A stretch of DNA of 64,000 bases from Bacteroides fragilis (GCF_019583405.1 NZ_SZUU01000002.1:372001-436000), one strand, 5' to 3'. Positions 9,533 through 19,856 are shown, counted from the first letter of the stretch. Program-made: numbers and translations. The notes: generated by a model not told the origin, from the sequence alone.

Positions 9533-11398
9533 CTACTTTACTCCGTCATCCCAACCCGGATTTTGGGTTAACTGAGGATTCAGCACCCTTTCATTACGTG
9601 GAATAGGATTCAGATAATAATATTCGGACCAAGTATGGGTTTGTACAGGATGGAATTCAAGATATCCCTCTACACCTCCTCCGTCAATCGTCACCTTCGT
9701 TCCGGCCGGAAAATCCGATGCTTTGACGTACATACCCAGCTTCTTCTTTAATGCGTAATGGCACTTTTTCCACCTCCGCAGATCATCAAACCTGAACCCT
9801 TCGGAGAATAACTCGATACGCCGTTCGCGACGGACCTCCCACAATAAAGGATCGACAGCATAATCACCCGGATAAGAAGGGTCTCCCAAATCACGTTTAG
9901 GATCGAAACCGGCATTGATTTCCGCCACCTTCATAGACGCTACGTTGGCACGGCTACGCAGTTTATTGATCGTCTGATCGGCTACCGACTGATCGAATTC
10001 ACCCAACTCACACATTGCCTCGGCATAATTCAGCATCACCTCTTCCACCCTGAACAGTGGCATATCGGTCTCTTCATTTCGCTGCGATCCCATCGACAGG
10101 TAAGTACAATAATACTTCCAATTATTATACCCAAATGCAGACTTGTACCAAGGCTGATTCTCCAAATAGAAATCGAAATGTGGAACTGCTCCCAGAATAC
10201 CTCCGTCATACCCTTGGCGGAAAGGCAGTGTCTTCTGTCTCTCTTTGCCACTTCCATACCCTATTCCTAACCGGATATTCAAGCTATCGATGAAACTCCT
10301 GTCCTTAGCGACATCGGTGAACTTCCACTTGTTACCCCACGCATCGGTAGAAGCCGAACGATCTACTCTGAAAGGAGGGGTCACTTGCAGCCAAAGTCGA
10401 TGATCCCGGCAACTGAACTCACTGTACATATCTTTGTCTCCTTGGAAAAGCGGACTGTTCCAACGGGTTTTACCATCCGAACAAAGATAACTGTCCACCA
10501 AATCACGGGTCGGATTATAGTAAGACGCTCCGGTTGTTCCTCCAATGCTGACAGCATGTACAACATTTTCCGCATTTGAGAACTCACGATAGAGTATAAC
10601 TCCCGGTACGTCTTTCAAATCAAGCGAACAAAACAGATCGTCGTAGTTGTTGCAAATTTCCGGATAAGACTTCATGACCTCGGCAGACACCCGTTTACAT
10701 TCTTTCAGATAAATATCGGCATCATTCAATCCGTGATACCGCCTCCATGTGCCTTCAAAAATACAAAAACGGGACATAAAAGCCTGTACGACAGCTCTAT
10801 TAATCGTATTTTCGCCATCACCATTGACGTTGATATGTTGTTCGGCATATTGCAGATCCTCAAGGATATGCTTCGCTATTTCGTCTCTGGAAGCACGGGG
10901 ACCATTGATCAACTCCGTATCATTATCACTCAGTACCCGGTCAATCCAAGGTATCCCGCCGTAAGCGGACAACAGTGAGAAGTAGCGGTATGAACGAAAG
11001 AAGTATCCGACACTTTTCCAATGCGCTTTCTCTACTTCAGTCATTTGAGAAGCGTCTATACGCCCCAGCATCAGATTGACACGGCGGATAAAGCCATAAT
11101 AGTTCCAAGCTGTGCCGTCACGCTTATCGGGCACAGTAACCAGCCCCCTGATCCAGTTGCTTTCGCTGCTTCCCCGCGTTTGATTGTATGAAATGTCATC
11201 CGTCGAAGTATCACCATATCCTAATGTAGGAAGTGTTTCATACAGTCCCCAAGCATACGCCTTGAAGTTATCATACGTCACAAAGGCCGTCTCTTCCGTC
11301 GGATTGCCCAACGGATACCTTTCCATAAAATCATTGTTCAAGCAACCGGTCAAAGCGATCGCACAGAATATAAACAGGGCAAATGTATATTTCTTCAT
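9533..11398 (-). CDS. susD-like: SusD/RagB-family glycan-binding lipoprotein
   Basis: Surface lipoprotein that captures oligosaccharide and closes over its SusC partner. 621 residues; lipobox IALTGC with the lipidated cysteine at C19. SusD landmarks are visible: an N-terminal YNQTRG.../NWIRG region, FFRSYRYFSLLSAYGGIPWI (TPR part), and the C-terminal RRERRIELFSEGFRFDDLRRWK block, then YYLNPIPRNERVLNPQLTQNPGW. The gene lies 14 bases after the susC homologue and is co-transcribed with it. Its sequence does not show which sugar is bound; enzyme neighbours suggest a sulfated N-acetylhexosamine glycan. Confidence 0.97.
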   Translation of the reverse strand: MKKYTFALFIFCAIALTGCLNNDFMERYPLGNPTEETAFVTYDNFKAYAWGLYETLPTLGYGDTSTDDISYNQTRGSSESNWIRGLVTVPDKRDGTAWNYYGFIRRVNLMLGRIDASQMTEVEKAHWKSVGYFFRSYRYFSLLSAYGGIPWIDRVLSDNDTELINGPRASRDEIAKHILEDLQYAEQHINVNGDGENTINRAVVQAFMSRFCIFEGTWRRYHGLNDADIYLKECKRVSAEVMKSYPEICNNYDDLFCSLDLKDVPGVILYREFSNAENVVHAVSIGGTTGASYYNPTRDLVDSYLCSDGKTRWNSPLFQGDKDMYSEFSCRDHRLWLQVTPPFRVDRSASTDAWGNKWKFTDVAKDRSFIDSLNIRLGIGYGSGKERQKTLPFRQGYDGGILGAVPHFDFYLENQPWYKSAFGYNNWKYYCTYLSMGSQRNEETDMPLFRVEEVMLNYAEAMCELGEFDQSVADQTINKLRSRANVASMKVAEINAGFDPKRDLGDPSYPGDYAVDPLLWEVRRERRIELFSEGFRFDDLRRWKKCHYALKKKLGMYVKASDFPAGTKVTIDGGGVEGYLEFHPVQTHTWSEYYYLNPIPRNERVLNPQLTQNPGWDDGVK

Positions 11399-11412
11399 AC
11401 TATTTCGGTTAT

Positions 11413-14400
11413 TTAGAATGTGACATTAAATCCAAGTGAAAATTTCTTCATAAACGGGTATTCCCATGCTCCCTTTGAAAGCATATCCGACTCTAAGCCC
11501 TCCGGCAAATGATCCCATGTATGAAGGTTCTCCCCACTAAAAAAGACCTTGACTTCGTCAAAGTAAATCTGCTTAGTCCATACCTTAGGCAATGTATAGG
11601 ATAAAGTGATGTTTTGCAGTTTCACATAAGCCGCATTGGCCAGATATTTGGTTTGCTTCCAGCGGTTCGTAGCGGTATTCACACCATTGTTTGCATATAC
11701 TCTCGGAAAATAAGCATCCGTATGCTCTGGTGTCCAGAAATTAAGAGTTTCTTTAAACAAACTTCCCCATGTAGCGGTAGGCCATGCAATCTGATCGGTA
11801 CGCCAAAAGTCGCGTTTGCCCACACCACGAAGGAAAATGGAAAGATCAAATCCCTTCCAACTCAAGCCTGCGTTGATGCCATAATGGAAACGCGGCGTAG
11901 AGTTACCGATAATACGTTGGTCGCCCGGATCGTCCGCTGTCCCTTTTCCACTCCAAATGGTAGTGGCATCATCATCAAAATTCTTATAAAGCACATCTCC
12001 CGGATACACTTTCCCAGCTCCTTTAGGGATAGGAATGCCTTCTTTAAGAGTTCCATCGGCATTGAAATCGTCTTCTCTATAAAAACGATCGGTCACATAT
12101 CCCCAGATTTCACCAATCTTCTGCCCTTTCCGATAAGTACCCAACAAATTGGTTTCATTGTTGAACTTGGTAATCTCGCTCTGCGAATCGTAAAGGTTGA
12201 ATCCGATACGGTAACTGAAATCTTTAATGCGGTCTCTCCAGTTGAGTTCCAGTTCCCAACCATAGGTTTTCAGATCTGCGGCATTTTGCTTGGCAGCAGC
12301 TACTCCCACCACCCAAGGCAAATCCATACCCGGCGCCAACATTCCTTTCGTATCACGCCGATACCAGTCGAAAGTCCCGTTCAACCTGTTATCAAAAAAT
12401 CCGAAGTCGACACCGAAGTCAAGCGTATATACTTTCTCCCAGGTAAACGCACTGCTGACCATCGGCGGCGTAGAGAGAGTCGTAGGTTTTTTACCGCCTA
12501 CCAACCAATTAGTTAATCCCGGAGCCATTTCCGGTATATACGGATAATTGTCCGGCGAGCCATCAGACAGCAAGATAATCTGATTTCCTATCGATCCCCA
12601 AGATGCACGGAACTTTAAATTAGACAGAACACTCCGGGTTCCTGCCATAAAAGACTCTTCCGATATGCGCCATCCTCCCGAGAAAGAAGGGAAAAAACCA
12701 AACCGATTGTTTTTAGGGAAACGTGAAGTTCCGTCATAACGTCCGTTGGCTTCAACCATGTAACGGTCTTTGTACGAATAGTTAACACGGTAAAAGAGTC
12801 CCCTAAGGGCATATTCATTGAATGTGTCTGTAGCCGTTGTAGTTCCGGTAGCTCCCGATATGGACGGCAGGTTGCTCAATAATACATCTTTTCTTTCCGT
12901 CCACTGTGATTCGGCGTGATTCTCTTCCTGATTGAATCCCCCCATCACCCCTATATTATGATTGCCTATTGAAAAATCGTAATTTGCAAAAATGTTGATC
13001 GCATTGTAGTTGTTAAATCCCTGAGTCAGAGCATACCGGGTATTTTCCGTATTATTCAGGATACCAGTAAAATTCATTCCTATGTATTTATACTGGTTCA
13101 CATACATACGGTTGTAATTTGTCACCCTATTGTATGTATATTCACCTGTTATCTTCAAGTTCTTCAGAGGTGAAATAATAATGCGTCCCAAGGCTCTAAA
13201 GTCAGTTTTTTTAACGATACGCGGTTCCCCATAGCGAATATAAGTAGCGGAAGTTTCAGCGGGATAAGTAATCCCGTCCACTTCATAAGGCGAGATATTC
13301 TGATAAGAAGGAAGCTGCATGGCACTTCCCCAGACTCCATTCCTTCCGCCTTGTTCCACTTTGTTCTGAGTAGAATTAGCATACCGTATATCCAACTGAG
13401 TTGTCAGCCATTTGTTGACCTCCACACTAAGAAAACTCGACAGATTGGCACGTTCATACCGGTCCTTATCCGTAATCAGGATTCCGTCTTCATTGGTATA
13501 TCCCAAACCGATACGGTAATTCGTTCTGGAACCTCCGCCCGAAACCGAGAAGCTATGGTTTTGCATAAAACCATAATTTTCCATCATATCCGCAAACATG
13601 TCGTTTTCTCTCATCAGGAACAGATTTCCTTTTTCATCGAAAATGTAGCCTTGAGGATATTTAGAAGGATTATCCATATAATCACGTACATACGTTTCCC
13701 ACTGAGGTATATTCTTGCCATCCACATATGTATCATTGGGCCATCCCATTTCTTTATATGCCAATACGGACTCCAACGGGTTTGCTTTTTGAGGTAATTC
13801 CAATGCTTTGGAGAACGAGAAATTATTATTATAATTGAATTTAGGCGCCATATCCTTTTTGCCTTGTTTAGTAGTAATAAGGATCACTCCAAATGCCGCA
13901 CGTGCCCCGTAAATGGCTGCAGAAGCAGCATCCTTCAAAACAGAAACCGATTCTATATCCTGCGGATCAATCATATTTATATCCATCGGTACATTATTGA
14001 CCAACACCAACGGACCACCACCGTTGATAGAAGTGGTTCCACGAATATTATACGATAGATTGTCACCGGGCGTACCGGTTGCACCTTCAATTTTTAATCC
14101 GGGAACAACTCCCTGCAGGGCCGCCGTAATATTCGCTATCGGACGATCTCCTAATGTTTCCTGCACATTAACAGCTGTAACCGCTCCCGTCAGATTGACC
14201 TTCTTTTGTGTTCCGAAGCCGACAACCACTACTTCATCCATCAATTGTGAATCTTCTTTCAACTGAATAACGATTTGAGTTTTTCCATTGATACTGACCT
14301 CTTGCGGCAAATAACCGATATAAGTAACCTGCAACTTACTGTTTTCAGGGACCTCCAATGAAAATTCTCCTTCAAGATTGGTGATCGTGGCCTGCTTACC

Positions 14401-14850
14401 ACCTACGGCAAGTACATTTGCTCCTATAAGAGGTTCACCCGTAACACCCGTAACTTTACCAGTTATCTTTTTCATTTGAGCAGCTTGCCTGGCAACAGCT
14501 TTCTCTTTTTTCTGCTCAACGGGAGTAATAACAATATGCTCAGCCTCATAACGGCAAGTAAATCCGGTATTTCTCAAAAGAGCATCCATTACAAAGGACA
14601 GTTCCTTGTCTACAAAGTTCTCTTTAATCTTCTTATTTACATCCAGTCTGGTCTGATTGTATGTAATACTCAGTTGAGTCTGTAGCTCTATCTGTTCGAA
14701 TACTTTTTGCAAAGATTGATTGTTGCCGTATACACTTATCCGCTGATTTTGCCCGTACGCAGTGTTATAAATGCATAAAGCGAGAAGTAAAAGGACTATT
14801 TTATGAATTTTTACGGATAGAATATTCCTTAAATTGATTTTTAATTTCAT
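11413..14850 (-). CDS. susC-like: SusC/RagA-family TonB-dependent glycan transporter with STN domain
   Basis: Outer-membrane importer that forms the energised channel of the SusCD pair. 1145 residues: signal peptide to about 33; an STN domain (about 35-110: RISVYGNNQSLQKVFEQ...); a carboxypeptidase-regulatory-like beta-sandwich (about 127-205: ITGKVTGVTGEPLIGANV); the SusC sequence DEVVVVGFGTQKK starting the plug; and a beta-barrel ending in FSLGFNVTF with the terminal aromatic residue expected for barrel insertion. The STN domain is the part known to touch FecR-type anti-sigma factors, matching the fecR and ECF sigma genes upstream. There are 137 bases between fecR and this gene, room for the sigma-dependent promoter. 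Confidence 0.97.
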   Translation of the reverse strand: MKLKINLRNILSVKIHKIVLLLLALCIYNTAYGQNQRISVYGNNQSLQKVFEQIELQTQLSITYNQTRLDVNKKIKENFVDKELSFVMDALLRNTGFTCRYEAEHIVITPVEQKKEKAVARQAAQMKKITGKVTGVTGEPLIGANVLAVGGKQATITNLEGEFSLEVPENSKLQVTYIGYLPQEVSINGKTQIVIQLKEDSQLMDEVVVVGFGTQKKVNLTGAVTAVNVQETLGDRPIANITAALQGVVPGLKIEGATGTPGDNLSYNIRGTTSINGGGPLVLVNNVPMDINMIDPQDIESVSVLKDAASAAIYGARAAFGVILITTKQGKKDMAPKFNYNNNFSFSKALELPQKANPLESVLAYKEMGWPNDTYVDGKNIPQWETYVRDYMDNPSKYPQGYIFDEKGNLFLMRENDMFADMMENYGFMQNHSFSVSGGGSRTNYRIGLGYTNEDGILITDKDRYERANLSSFLSVEVNKWLTTQLDIRYANSTQNKVEQGGRNGVWGSAMQLPSYQNISPYEVDGITYPAETSATYIRYGEPRIVKKTDFRALGRIIISPLKNLKITGEYTYNRVTNYNRMYVNQYKYIGMNFTGILNNTENTRYALTQGFNNYNAINIFANYDFSIGNHNIGVMGGFNQEENHAESQWTERKDVLLSNLPSISGATGTTTATDTFNEYALRGLFYRVNYSYKDRYMVEANGRYDGTSRFPKNNRFGFFPSFSGGWRISEESFMAGTRSVLSNLKFRASWGSIGNQIILLSDGSPDNYPYIPEMAPGLTNWLVGGKKPTTLSTPPMVSSAFTWEKVYTLDFGVDFGFFDNRLNGTFDWYRRDTKGMLAPGMDLPWVVGVAAAKQNAADLKTYGWELELNWRDRIKDFSYRIGFNLYDSQSEITKFNNETNLLGTYRKGQKIGEIWGYVTDRFYREDDFNADGTLKEGIPIPKGAGKVYPGDVLYKNFDDDATTIWSGKGTADDPGDQRIIGNSTPRFHYGINAGLSWKGFDLSIFLRGVGKRDFWRTDQIAWPTATWGSLFKETLNFWTPEHTDAYFPRVYANNGVNTATNRWKQTKYLANAAYVKLQNITLSYTLPKVWTKQIYFDEVKVFFSGENLHTWDHLPEGLESDMLSKGAWEYPFMKKFSLGFNVTF

Positions 14851-14987
14851 AATTTTGTAAGTTAATCAATTAATACTGTTTAAAGTCTCTAAAGGTTAAA
14901 AAGTTTTTGATTGATTTCGGGGATCGGAAATGGGTGTGGTAATTTGTTTCCGGTTCCCTTTTTTGCATATAATTGTTCTCCTTTCTT

Positions 14988-15986
14988 TTACTTTATCGGA
15001 CAAATTGATATGGATTCGTCCTTCTCCACTTTATAAGTGATGCCTCCGACTGTTTTTGTCACAATATCCAAAACATGGAAAATATCATCACGATGTTTAA
15101 ACTTTATTGTATAAAGATCCGAATTGATCCGGTTCGATTCCGTCAGATCAGACGATAAATGAATAGATACTGCATAGCTTCTTTCCAGTGTTCTCAGGAT
15201 TTCCCTGAGCGACTGGGAAATAAAGTTCATTTCTCCTCTTATCCAACCCGAATAAACTGAAGCATCTATATCTATCTTATTGAATTTGCCACTTTTATTT
15301 TCATAATCAAGCTGTTGATTGGGCTCTAAAGTAATAAAACTGTCAGGCTGATTTTTCTTTCTTACAGCAACAGAACCTGATTCCAATGTAGTAATTGTCC
15401 TTTTATCAAAGGGATATGCCTGCAAATTAAACTGAGTGCCCAGCACACAGATGTCCAGATGGTCAGTTGCTACCACAAAAGGAAGCTTCTTATCAGGAAC
15501 TACCGCAAAGTGCCCTTCTCCAGAAAGATATACAGAACGGGTATCACCGGTAAAATGTGTGGGATACAGAAATATGGATCCGGAATTCAAAGTGATAATC
15601 GAACCATCCGGTAAGGTGACCTGTTTTTGCTCTCCTTTAGGAACGATACATTCCACAAAACGGATTTCTTGCGTATGATGTTCCACATACATATAGGCCA
15701 TTACAATAGATATTAACGGAATAAAAAGAAAAACCGCTATATATGCCCACCGATATAAATAGGCCGGTCTGCCTGAAGAAAAGCCTGCTCTTTTTTGAAA
15801 CTTACGTAAAGAATGCCAAGTATCGGCATCTGCCTCAGACCGATATCCGTCCCACATCTGATGGAGTGCTTTGTCTTTCCGTTCCCTGCCGGAGGGATCA
15901 ATGAGCCATGTCCACACTTTGTTTTTAAGCTCCGGACTGGCTGTAAAAGCCATAAAGTTGCGTATAATTTTATATGAGTCAGACAT
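14988..15986 (-). CDS. FecR-family anti-sigma factor
   Basis: Inner-membrane protein that holds the ECF sigma factor until the outer-membrane SusC reports ligand binding. 332 residues: cytoplasmic N-terminal part (about 1-85) for sigma binding, one membrane segment near 86-106 (WAYIAVFLFIPLISIVMAYMYV), the FecR domain (about 115-215, including GEQKQVTLPDGSIITLNSGS and YLSGEGHFAV), and the C-terminal domain (about 255-332, ISQSLREILRTLERSY) that contacts STN domains. It lies between the sigma gene and susC, all on one strand, forming a complete trans-envelope relay. Confidence 0.95.
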   Translation of the reverse strand: MSDSYKIIRNFMAFTASPELKNKVWTWLIDPSGRERKDKALHQMWDGYRSEADADTWHSLRKFQKRAGFSSGRPAYLYRWAYIAVFLFIPLISIVMAYMYVEHHTQEIRFVECIVPKGEQKQVTLPDGSIITLNSGSIFLYPTHFTGDTRSVYLSGEGHFAVVPDKKLPFVVATDHLDICVLGTQFNLQAYPFDKRTITTLESGSVAVRKKNQPDSFITLEPNQQLDYENKSGKFNKIDIDASVYSGWIRGEMNFISQSLREILRTLERSYAVSIHLSSDLTESNRINSDLYTIKFKHRDDIFHVLDIVTKTVGGITYKVEKDESISICPIK

Positions 15987-16074
15987 AGTATATTTTATGG
16001 GTTACGTATATAAGATACGTAACTCCTCAAACACACACAGTCCAGAATTTTTTTTTTCTGGTAAACCACTAAGT

Positions 16075-16632
16075 TTATACAATAGTAGCCATAATAACCA
16101 GAAGCAATATCTTGCGTATATCGGCCAAAGCCTGGGTCAGATGATTCTCAACTGTACGCTTACTAATATTTAGTTGACGGGCTATTTTTTCATTACTAAG
16201 TCCCTGTTCTCGGCTCATCCGGTATATCTTTCTTCTTTGGGCAGGCATTCTTTCCACAGCGATGGCTATGATTAGTTCCAACTCCTTTGCATCAAGTTCC
16301 GCCTCTGTTTCACAATGTTCCGGATGATCACCCGATGTTTGCCAAGATTGATAATTCTGAAATAGAAGGGATCGTTCAATATGTCGGAAAACTGCATTCC
16401 GAGCAATACGGAACAGGTATGCATCCAGATTGTCTATTAATTTCAAGTTTCTCCGATTCTGCCACAACAATGTAAAAATATCCTGCGAGAGATCCTCCGC
16501 CTCTTCAGCATTCTGCAGCAAACCATTAATAAATCCTTTGATTCGGGGATAATAATCCAGAAAAAAAGCCTCAAATTTTTGGGGACTTTCCAGACTATCG
16601 GTATCAGACGGAAACTTCCTTGTAAATTTCAT
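16075..16632 (-). CDS. ECF-type RNA polymerase sigma factor
   Basis: Drives transcription of the adjacent susCD locus when released by FecR. 185 residues: region 2 about 28-95 (AFFLDYYPRIKGFINGLL, AEDLSQDIFTLLW, AYLFRIARNAVFRHIE) and region 4 about 125-180 with a helix-turn-helix (LSNEKIARQLNISKRTVENHL). It lacks regions 1 and 3, as expected for ECF factors, and has the layout of the Bacteroidetes polysaccharide-locus group. The 88 bases between its stop and fecR suggest co-transcription. A -7 box lies 107 bases upstream. Confidence 0.96.
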   Translation of the reverse strand: MKFTRKFPSDTDSLESPQKFEAFFLDYYPRIKGFINGLLQNAEEAEDLSQDIFTLLWQNRRNLKLIDNLDAYLFRIARNAVFRHIERSLLFQNYQSWQTSGDHPEHCETEAELDAKELELIIAIAVERMPAQRRKIYRMSREQGLSNEKIARQLNISKRTVENHLTQALADIRKILLLVIMATIV

Positions 16633-16738
16633 TATACAGATATTTTAAGATCGCTCTATGCATACATATCCCACGAATTAGGAGAGTATTTTAGAGATAA
16701 TCAATTTAGGTTAACTTTATATTGGTTTTGCATACCCA

Positions 16739-16746
16739 CAAAGTTA
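16739..16746 (-). promoter_or_regulatory. -7 box before the ECF sigma gene
   Basis: The minus strand reads TAACTTTG (TAnnTTTG) in the gap upstream of the sigma gene start at 16632. Confidence 0.4.
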
Positions 16747-16760
16747 TTATAATCAGAATT

Positions 16761-16851
16761 TACCACGAATTACACAGATGATCACAGATATCTTACATTG
16801 GCCATAAGCCATTTATTTTTCATTTGTGTGAATCAATGTAATCCGTGGTGA
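16761..16851. repeat. Imperfect inverted repeat, family copy 3 (CCACGNATTACA form)
   Basis: TACCACGAATTACACAGATG (from 16761) pairs with the strand ending in CAATGTAATCCGTGGTGA (to about 16851), with several mismatches. It fills most of the 240-base gap between the pullulanase stop and the sigma gene start. Confidence 0.7.
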
Positions 16852-16872
16852 GAAAGGCTTTCACAAAGCCCT

Positions 16873-18873
16873 CTACTGATGAATGATCAGTGCAGACTGT
16901 GCCGGAATCGTTACCTCAGGTCCGTATAGCAAGCCTAATCCTCTTTCATCAATCACACCATCTTTGCATACGACAGTGTATTTACCTTCAGGTATTGTCA
17001 GTTTAGCCGGAACAGAACGGGCATTGAGTGCCACGATAATGTTATCCCAAGCATCTCCGTTAGCATGGTCTTTCAGGCAGAAAGCCACCAAATTACCACC
17101 ATCTACCGGAAGAAATTCCAGATGTTTACGCACCATCTCCGCATCACCCATACGGAAAGCAGGATGGGCCTTACGAAGACTGATTAGACGTTTATAGTAA
17201 GTGAAGACATCTTCATGAAGAGTTTTGCGATTCCAATCGATAGCATTAATGGAGTCTGGGCTTTCAAAACTGTTATGCACCCCTTTCTTATCGCGCATCA
17301 CCTCTTCACCGGCATAAATGAACGGAATGCCTTGCGAAGTAAACACCGCCGTCTGCGCCAATTTATCGAGCCGTGAGAGCTGTTCGGGAGTGATATCGGG
17401 AATGCTCGACTTCAGGCGGTCTACAAGGCACATATCGTCATGACAAGACACGTAGCTGATCATCTGAATCGGCTGGGCAGCCCAAGGGGCTTTGCTGTAA
17501 TTCACAGAGTCGTTATTGATTTGAGGATGACGGATGGCTCCGACAATTCCGAATTTAACGCTTTCTTCTTCCCCGGGAATTCCGGCCAGGAACGCCCCTT
17601 TATGGTTATCATTAAAAGGCCCGCGCAATGCATCACGCATTTCATCAGAAAAGGCAGCAATACCCGGCATTTCGTAAGTATTGGCCTTCATAGCCAGTGA
17701 ATCGCCCGGATACTGAGGTGCTTCCGCAGCCCAACCTTCACCATAAATAATAATAGAGGGGTCGACAGCACTGACCGCTTTACGGATTTCATTCATCGTC
17801 TCGATGTCATGAATGCCCATCAAGTCGAAGCGGAAACCATCGATATGGTATTCCTTAATCCAGTGGAGTACGGATTCAATCATAAATTTACGCATCATCG
17901 GACGATTGCTGGCCGTCTCGTTACCACAAGCCGAACCATTGGCCAACGAGCCGTCCGGTTTCTGACGATAAAAATAACCAGGCACCGTACGTTCGAAATT
18001 ACTGCCATCGGTGTTGTATGTATGATTGTATACCACATCGAGCACTACCCGTATACCGGCCTTGTGCAGTGCCTGTACCATCTGCTTAAACTCACGAATG
18101 CGCACAGCCGGATCATAAGGATCAGTAGCATATGAACCATCGGGTACATTGTAGTTCTGTGGATCATATCCCCAATTATATTTATTTTCATTCAATTTGG
18201 TTTCGTCAACCGAAGCATAATCATAAGACGGGAGGAGATGAACATGTGTTATCCCCAGTTCGATCAAGTGATCAATTCCGGTTAGCAACTTGGCGGGGTT
18301 CATCGTACCGTGTTCTGTCAATGCCAGAAACTTTCCCTTATGCTGAATCCCCGATGTAGAATCGACCGAAAAATCACGGTGATGCATTTCATAAATGACT
18401 GCATCGGCCGGAGATTTCAACGGTGGTCGCTGATCTTTTTCCCAACCTTGCGGATCGGTGGATTTCAGGTCAATAATGGCTGCACGTTTTCCATTCACCC
18501 CTACCGCTTTGGCATTGATACCGGGCGTATCGCCCATCCATTTATCCTTCACCTTAACATTGAATGTATAGAATTTCCCCATCAGATCTTTACTGACCAT
18601 TACCGTCCAAGTGCCTTCTTCACCCGGCTCCATGGAAATCGTTTCGTAAGCATGCCCACCTTCACCCGAGTCGAACAACATCAGGCGGACTTCATCGGCA
18701 GTAGGTGCCCAAAGGGTAAACTTGGTAGACTCCGGTGAATATTCCATCTCCGTGAGGCTGCCCGAACGTACCGGATATAATTCGTAAGACGCATATTCTT
18801 TCTTGGCGGGAGTACAACTCACTACAGCTGTAGCCGCTGTCACTCCGATAAAGGCAAGATAGTTCATTTTCAT
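16873..18873 (-). CDS. pulA: Type I pullulanase lipoprotein (GH13)
   Basis: Cleaves alpha-1,6 branch links in pullulan, starch or glycogen fragments. 666 residues with a lipobox ending at C20 (VVSC), so it is anchored in an outer or periplasmic membrane leaflet. An N-terminal CBM48-like domain (about 45-140; FTLWAPTADEVRLMLFD) precedes the GH13 barrel. The type I pullulanase signature YNWGYDP is at 232-238. GH13 regions: DVVYNH (279-284), GFRFDLMG with nucleophile D350, GEGW with acid/base E379, and SCHDD near 470. The gene lies 57 bases after ruvC on the same strand, so it may be transcribed with DUF4286 and ruvC although functionally unrelated. Confidence 0.96.
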   Translation of the reverse strand: MKMNYLAFIGVTAATAVVSCTPAKKEYASYELYPVRSGSLTEMEYSPESTKFTLWAPTADEVRLMLFDSGEGGHAYETISMEPGEEGTWTVMVSKDLMGKFYTFNVKVKDKWMGDTPGINAKAVGVNGKRAAIIDLKSTDPQGWEKDQRPPLKSPADAVIYEMHHRDFSVDSTSGIQHKGKFLALTEHGTMNPAKLLTGIDHLIELGITHVHLLPSYDYASVDETKLNENKYNWGYDPQNYNVPDGSYATDPYDPAVRIREFKQMVQALHKAGIRVVLDVVYNHTYNTDGSNFERTVPGYFYRQKPDGSLANGSACGNETASNRPMMRKFMIESVLHWIKEYHIDGFRFDLMGIHDIETMNEIRKAVSAVDPSIIIYGEGWAAEAPQYPGDSLAMKANTYEMPGIAAFSDEMRDALRGPFNDNHKGAFLAGIPGEEESVKFGIVGAIRHPQINNDSVNYSKAPWAAQPIQMISYVSCHDDMCLVDRLKSSIPDITPEQLSRLDKLAQTAVFTSQGIPFIYAGEEVMRDKKGVHNSFESPDSINAIDWNRKTLHEDVFTYYKRLISLRKAHPAFRMGDAEMVRKHLEFLPVDGGNLVAFCLKDHANGDAWDNIIVALNARSVPAKLTIPEGKYTVVCKDGVIDERGLGLLYGPEVTIPAQSALIIHQ

Positions 18874-18930
18874 GTTTTTCTCTTATATTATATTATTATC
18901 TAATTATTACCTACATTCGGCAATCTGTCG

Positions 18931-19497
18931 CTACTTTACTCTTTCGGGATTTTTAGCTATAAAGTCTTTCCAACCGCTATACCCTTTCTCCATTACCGGA
19001 CGTCCCATCTGCAGGAAATGACAATAAGCAGCTGCCAATCCGTCGGTAGCATCCATAAAAACAGGCATATCCTCTTTGGCAAAATGCAGCATGCGTTGCA
19101 ACATATCCGCCACTTGTTCTTTGGAGGCCTGCCCGTTGCCGGTGATGGCCATTTTTATTTTCAGCGGGGCATATTCAGTGATAGGAATATCACGGCTCAA
19201 CGCAGCCGCCATCGCTACTCCCTGAGCACGTCCGAGCTTCAGCATCGACTGCACGTTTTTCCCGAAAAAAGGAGCTTCAATCGCCACTTCATCGGGCAAG
19301 TAACTTTCGATAATACTAAGTACTCGTTCGTGGATATGACGAAGTTTGAGGTAATGATTGCCGAACTTCCGCAGATCGATGATCCCCATAGCGATCATCT
19401 CGGGTCTTGTCCCGCAAACACGGAGCACTCCGTATCCCATGATCGTAGTACCGGGATCAATGCCCAGAATAATCTTTTCTTTTACCGGCTGAATCAC
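18931..19497 (-). CDS. ruvC: Holliday junction endodeoxyribonuclease RuvC
   Basis: Resolves four-way DNA junctions with the RuvAB branch-migration complex. 188 residues. The four acidic metal ligands of the family are visible: D14 in [10 protein letters not shown]74 in VAIEAPFF, and D149 and D152 in [12 protein letters not shown]; the spacing matches E. coli RuvC (D7, E66, D138, D141). Its ATG overlaps the stop of the DUF4286 gene by four bases (19494-19497), a sign of translational coupling. Confidence 0.98.
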   Translation of the reverse strand: MIQPVKEKIILGIDPGTTIMGYGVLRVCGTRPEMIAMGIIDLRKFGNHYLKLRHIHERVLSIIESYLPDEVAIEAPFFGKNVQSMLKLGRAQGVAMAAALSRDIPITEYAPLKIKMAITGNGQASKEQVADMLQRMLHFAKEDMPVFMDATDGLAAAYCHFLQMGRPVMEKGYSGWKDFIAKNPERVK

Positions 19498-19796
19498 TCC
19501 AATACCTCCATCAATGTGGGAAATCCGACTACTTTATCCTTAAATATCTTCACCAGCTCTTGATTGAGCCGCGCACCCTGATCCTGGTGCCAGCGATGCA
19601 GCACGCCAGAATCGTCCACCTCCCATTGGAGCGAATAGGAAGTACCTTCGTCACGATGACTCAACACACGACAGATGCGCGGAGCACGGAGAGCACCGTG
19701 TTTCTCTACTTCAGGAATATAACTCTCTTTAATCCAGATCAAAAAATTATCATGAACTTCGTCGTCCACCTGGAAAGTGGTATTGTATATCAGCAT
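19494..19796 (-). CDS. DUF4286 family protein
   Basis: Small protein of unknown function, 100 residues when started at ATG 19796 ([18 protein letters not shown]). A longer frame to 19892 exists, but the extra 32 residues cross a -7 promoter box at 19826-19833 on this strand, so the internal ATG is chosen. The sequence is a compact alpha/beta type ([18 protein letters not shown]), without signal peptide or membrane segment. Coupled to ruvC by a four-base overlap. The DUF4286 family is common upstream of ruvC in Bacteroidetes as I recall; no biochemical role is known to me. Confidence 0.85.
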   Translation of the reverse strand: MLIYNTTFQVDDEVHDNFLIWIKESYIPEVEKHGALRAPRICRVLSHRDEGTSYSLQWEVDDSGVLHRWHQDQGARLNQELVKIFKDKVVGFPTLMEVLE

Positions 19797-19825
19797 ATTT
19801 TTTATCTTTAAGTTGATTATTTCCG

Positions 19826-19833
19826 CAAACATA
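19826..19833 (-). promoter_or_regulatory. -7 box for DUF4286-ruvC-pulA
   Basis: The minus strand reads TATGTTTG (TAnnTTTG), 29 bases before the chosen ATG at 19796. It decides the start of the DUF4286 gene. Confidence 0.6.
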
Positions 19834-19856
19834 GCAATTATTTCAGAATAATACAT

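Noticed and set aside
11614..12516. 300-codon plus-strand frame over susC
   Set aside because: Antisense shadow of the SusC gene with no recognisable domain.
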